Shown: positions 61,175 to 64,000 of the stretch, piece after piece
How positions within the stretch are numbered: position 1 is the stretch's first letter
Layout of the letters: each line of letters opens with the position of its first letter
Source: Mucilaginibacter lappiensis
Lineage (GTDB): Bacteria; Bacteroidota; Bacteroidia; Sphingobacteriales; Sphingobacteriaceae
Direction: 5' to 3'
Assembly (NCBI RefSeq): GCF_900155965.1
Contig: NZ_FTMG01000001.1
Coordinates: 868,001-932,000 of the forward strand
Length of the DNA: 64,000 nt
Notes under the pieces: model-generated
The model's input: only the letters and a program-made list of their open reading frames with translations
What the model was told of the DNA's origin: nothing
Database searches by the model: none
Program-made: the position numbers and the translations under genes

Positions 61175-62302
61175 TTGACATCTGCCGAAAAATATATCGA
61201 AAGCAAACTCGAAGAACGACGTTCATCCGGCATTTACCGGATGTTAAAACCAGAAAGTGATCTTATTGATTTTTGTTCGAATGATTACCTCGGCTTTGCG
61301 CGATCGATAGTCTTAAAACACCATGTTGATGAGGAAGTACAAAATCATCCGCATAGTTTAAATGGATCAACTGGGTCGCGGTTGTTATCTGGCAATTTAC
61401 AATATGCCGAAGAACTGGAAAAAACCATTGCTGCTCATCACCAATACCCGGCTGGTCTTCTTTTCAATTCTGGGTATGATGCCAACCTGGGTTTGTTATC
61501 ATCATTAGCACAACGGGGCGATACCATTATTTTAGATGAACTGATCCATGCCTCGGCCATTGATGGTGCCAGGTTAAGCTACGCTAATCGCTATAGCTTT
61601 AAACATAACAATACCGAAAGCCTGGAAGCAAAGCTAAAACTGGCTAAAGGAAATTGTTATGTGGTGATAGAAAGTGTTTACTCCATGGATGGAGATACTC
61701 CCCCATTATTGGATATATTAAACATCACCGAAAAATATGGCGCGCATTTAATTGTTGACGAGGCCCATGCTGTAGGTTTACATCCTATGGGCCTGGTAAC
61801 TGAATTTAGTTTGCAAAACAGGGTATTCGCATCGTTAGTTACATTTGGTAAAGCGCTGGGTGGTCATGGAGCCATTGTATTGGGCAGCGATATATTAAGA
61901 GAATACCTGATCAATTTTGCCCGCCCATTTATTTATACTACCGCCGCTTCTTTTCATCAGCTGGCTTCCATAAAAATGGCTTACAGGCTATTAAATAGTG
62001 TAAAAGAGGAAATAATTGATCTTAGAAACAACATCAAACTGTTTAAAGAACAAATCAACCCGGAAAGCGCGTATCCACTATTAAATAGCAACAGTTCAAT
62101 TCAATGCATCGTATTCAAGAGCAACGACAAAGCCCGTGAAATGGCAAACATTTTGCAAAATAAAGGGTTTGATGTTAGAGCTATACTTAGTCCAACTGTT
62201 GCAGCCGGAACTGAAAGAATACGAATATGCCTGCACTCGTTTAATACCGTCAGTGATATAAACAAACTTGCCACCATTATTAACCAATTTATAAATGCCT
62301 GA
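61175..62302 (+). CDS. bioF: 8-amino-7-oxononanoate synthase
   Basis: BioF condenses pimeloyl thioester and alanine, the first dedicated ring-forming step of biotin synthesis. The start is a TTG, since the protein must include SAEKYIESKLEERRSSGIYR and no ATG precedes it. The PLP enzyme (375 residues) has DFCSNDYLGFA (32-42), NGSTGSRLLSGN (63-74), IVDEAHAVG (193-201) and PLP lysine K226 in TFGKALGGHG. Its end overlaps bioD by 8 bp. The bioA and bioB genes are not in this window. Confidence 0.95.
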   Translation: MTSAEKYIESKLEERRSSGIYRMLKPESDLIDFCSNDYLGFARSIVLKHHVDEEVQNHPHSLNGSTGSRLLSGNLQYAEELEKTIAAHHQYPAGLLFNSGYDANLGLLSSLAQRGDTIILDELIHASAIDGARLSYANRYSFKHNNTESLEAKLKLAKGNCYVVIESVYSMDGDTPPLLDILNITEKYGAHLIVDEAHAVGLHPMGLVTEFSLQNRVFASLVTFGKALGGHGAIVLGSDILREYLINFARPFIYTTAASFHQLASIKMAYRLLNSVKEEIIDLRNNIKLFKEQINPESAYPLLNSNSSIQCIVFKSNDKAREMANILQNKGFDVRAILSPTVAAGTERIRICLHSFNTVSDINKLATIINQFINA

Positions 62303-62912
62303 TAAACAACCTATATTCATTACCGGCATAGGCACCGGAGTTGGTAAAACGATTATTTCGGCCATCGTAACAGAAAAACTGAAAGCCGACTATTGGAAAC
62401 CCATACAATCCGGAGACCTGGATAACAGCGACACCTTAAAAGTACAGAGCCTCGTATCAAACAAAACTACCCGTTTCTACCCTGAGGCATATCGTTTAAC
62501 ACAGCCCTTTTCCCCCCACAAATCGGCTGCTATTGACAAAATAGTAATGGATATTCAAAGTATCATTCCCCCACAAACAGATAATCAATTGGTTATCGAA
62601 GGTGCGGGAGGACTAATGGTACCATTGAATGACAATGAATTGATCATTGACCTGATCAAACAATTAAATGCGCAAGTGATATTGGTATCACAAAATTATC
62701 TGGGTAGCATTAATCATACCCTGCTATCTCTTAGCATGCTTAAACAATATGATATACCAGTAATGGGTATTGTATTTAATGGGGATAAGGATATTTACTC
62801 GAAAACATTTATCCTTAATTACTCAGGAGCAACAGAGCTGGGACATGTACCCTCTTTTGATAACATCAACCCCAAAACAATAATTGAAGGAAGTGCCTAC
62901 ATTACTTTATAA
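62295..62912 (+). CDS. bioD: Dethiobiotin synthetase
   Basis: BioD closes the ureido ring of dethiobiotin using ATP and CO2. The 205-residue protein has the P-loop GIGTGVGKT (11-19) and KPIQSGD (36-42), where the lysine binds substrate. LVIEGAGGLMVPLND (95-109) corresponds to the Walker-B-like region. It overlaps bioF by 8 bp, so the two are translationally coupled and yield consecutive enzymes around the amination step by BioA. A perfect terminator follows directly. Confidence 0.96.
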   Translation: MPDKQPIFITGIGTGVGKTIISAIVTEKLKADYWKPIQSGDLDNSDTLKVQSLVSNKTTRFYPEAYRLTQPFSPHKSAAIDKIVMDIQSIIPPQTDNQLVIEGAGGLMVPLNDNELIIDLIKQLNAQVILVSQNYLGSINHTLLSLSMLKQYDIPVMGIVFNGDKDIYSKTFILNYSGATELGHVPSFDNINPKTIIEGSAYITL

Positions 62913-62944
62913 AAAAAGGCCTCTTTTTCAAGAGGCCTTTTTTT
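62911..62944. terminator. Bidirectional intrinsic terminator
   Basis: AAAAAAAGGCCTCT pairs perfectly with AGAGGCCTTTTTTT (62931-62944). It separates convergent bioD and the SusD-like gene and can stop both. Confidence 0.9.
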
Positions 62945-62965
62945 ATAAAGTGTATGTCACGAATA

Positions 62966-64000
62966 TTAATAATTGGGGTTTTGAGTTATGCTCTTATTAA
63001 CATCGGTTTCTGCTTGCGGAATAGGTAACAACCTCCTGAAATTATCTGTAGCAATGGTAGTAATTGAAGGAGCGCTATTAGCCTCAACAGGGCGATTAAT
63101 AGTCACATTGGTACGCTTAAGATCAAAGAAACGTAAACCTTCAAAAGCAAGTTCCTTACGGCGCTCGGTTAAAATATCACTTATTAACTGATCACCGGTT
63201 GATGCGTAAACCAATGAAGGATCGCGTTGTGCAACTAATTGGTTCAGATATTTTAAGGCATTCACCATATCTCCTAAACGGGCGTAAGATTCGGCCAGAG
63301 TAAGCAATACCTCAGAATAGCGAAGTATTTTCAGATCGTCCCGGTCGTTAGGATTGGATACATTGCTGTATTTATTAACTATGTAAGCCTGCGCTCCACT
63401 TCGCTTGCCATTAATGATCAGACTTTTTCTAACATCAGTAGCTGAGTAAAGATTATATAACGGATCTGTTGACAATATATCGCCATAGCCAGCCGGATTA
63501 TATATATAATCTAATCCAGCGGTACCATTGTTAGTTATATTGGTAAGTGCCAATTCAAAAATAGTTTCCTGTTTATTGGTTACAGGTCCGGGATTCGTCC
63601 AGTAAGCAGCAAAACCGGCAGCAGTTAACAGGGTGTATCCACCTTTATTTACAACCTCCAACGCTGCATCCCGTGCGTTAGCATAATCACCCTTATATAA
63701 GTAAGCGCGGGCTTGAAGTGCTTTAGCCGCATATTTATTCATATATTCTGAGCTGGTAGCCGTAGGAGGCATAATTGCATAGGCACTATCCAAATCACTG
63801 ATGATTTTGGCATATACATCCGCTAATTTGCTCCTGGAAGGCTTTGTATAAGCACCTTGGTAACCAGTAACAAGAGGCACACCATCAGCACCAGGGTTAA
63901 CTGTATAAGGTGTGGAATAAAAATTAGCCAATTGTAAGTACACTAATGCCCTTGTAGTATAAGCTTCGCCTTTATACAAACCAACAGCTGTACTGGTAGG
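62966..64000 (-). CDS. RagB/SusD family outer membrane lipoprotein, N-terminus beyond window edge
   Basis: The frame is open through the right edge (345 codons seen), reading PTSTAVGLYKGEAYTTRALVYLQ at its visible start, so the signal peptide and N-terminal part are outside. The C-terminal SusD block ERRKELAFEGLRFFDLKR is a clear match, and the protein ends with LLPIPQAETDVNKSITQNPNY, the usual (L/Y)PIP...N..(L/I)TQNPGY close. It should bind a glycan at the cell surface together with a SusC protein encoded to the right. It is unrelated to the SusD gene at the other end of the window beyond the family level. Confidence 0.94.
   Translation of the reverse strand, partial: PTSTAVGLYKGEAYTTRALVYLQLANFYSTPYTVNPGADGVPLVTGYQGAYTKPSRSKLADVYAKIISDLDSAYAIMPPTATSSEYMNKYAAKALQARAYLYKGDYANARDAALEVVNKGGYTLLTAAGFAAYWTNPGPVTNKQETIFELALTNITNNGTAGLDYIYNPAGYGDILSTDPLYNLYSATDVRKSLIINGKRSGAQAYIVNKYSNVSNPNDRDDLKILRYSEVLLTLAESYARLGDMVNALKYLNQLVAQRDPSLVYASTGDQLISDILTERRKELAFEGLRFFDLKRTNVTINRPVEANSAPSITTIATDNFRRLLPIPQAETDVNKSITQNPNY

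Overview
The window looks like a chromosomal segment of a Bacteroidota bacterium, most probably family Sphingobacteriaceae (Mucilaginibacter/Pedobacter type). Evidence: two SusD-like genes and one SusC-like gene, Bacteroidota promoters with a TAnnTTTG -7 box, a Bacteroidota-type orphan Hcp, DUF4199, many secreted glycoside hydrolases and lipoproteins, and weak ribosome binding sites. No IS element, prophage or CRISPR array was seen. The genus is an inference from gene content.

Region 1 (1-19.8 kb) is carbohydrate utilisation. A SusC/SusD pair (SusD cut by the left edge) lies divergent from an arabinose cluster: ketopantoate-reductase-like gene, araB, araD, a GH27 enzyme, araA and a sodium:sugar symporter. 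A convergent operon carries GH35 beta-galactosidase, L-rhamnose mutarotase and GH16. A G5TAAAAT repeat occurs ahead of both SusC and the GH35 operon, and two matching palindromes flank the araB leader. Together these suggest a plant glycan rich in arabinose and galactose, such as arabinogalactan. A stand-alone CHC2 zinc-finger protein, a beta-helix lipoprotein and a thioredoxin-like protein follow.

Region 2 (20-34.6 kb) holds a FUSC membrane protein, a YncE-like propeller/phosphoesterase, a PadR regulator followed by gene debris (a truncated permease-prefix ORF and a TatC-like C-terminal scrap), and a six-gene ABC export operon with its own GntR regulator. The last protein of that operon fuses an ABC-2 permease to an M1 aminopeptidase-like domain whose zinc ligands are replaced. 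A tRNA-Pro(UGG) gene with clear promoter and terminator closes the region.

Region 3 (34.6-49 kb) has an FAD oxidoreductase, DUF4199 and YeiH membrane proteins, a methionine aminotransferase with an omega-amidase, a three-gene heavy-metal RND efflux operon and a GH92 alpha-mannosidase.

Region 4 (49-64 kb) carries PPK2 polyphosphate kinase, penicillin-binding protein 1A, a large peptidase/propeller/beta-barrel protein, a fasciclin protein, MsrB, a GIY-YIG-like protein, a LexA-like XRE-S24 repressor, a Spy-like protein, an orphan type VI Hcp divergent from an ADP-ribosyltransferase-like protein, bioF-bioD, and a second SusD cut by the right edge. Intergenic palindromes of REP-like character cluster between 45.9 and 53.4 kb.
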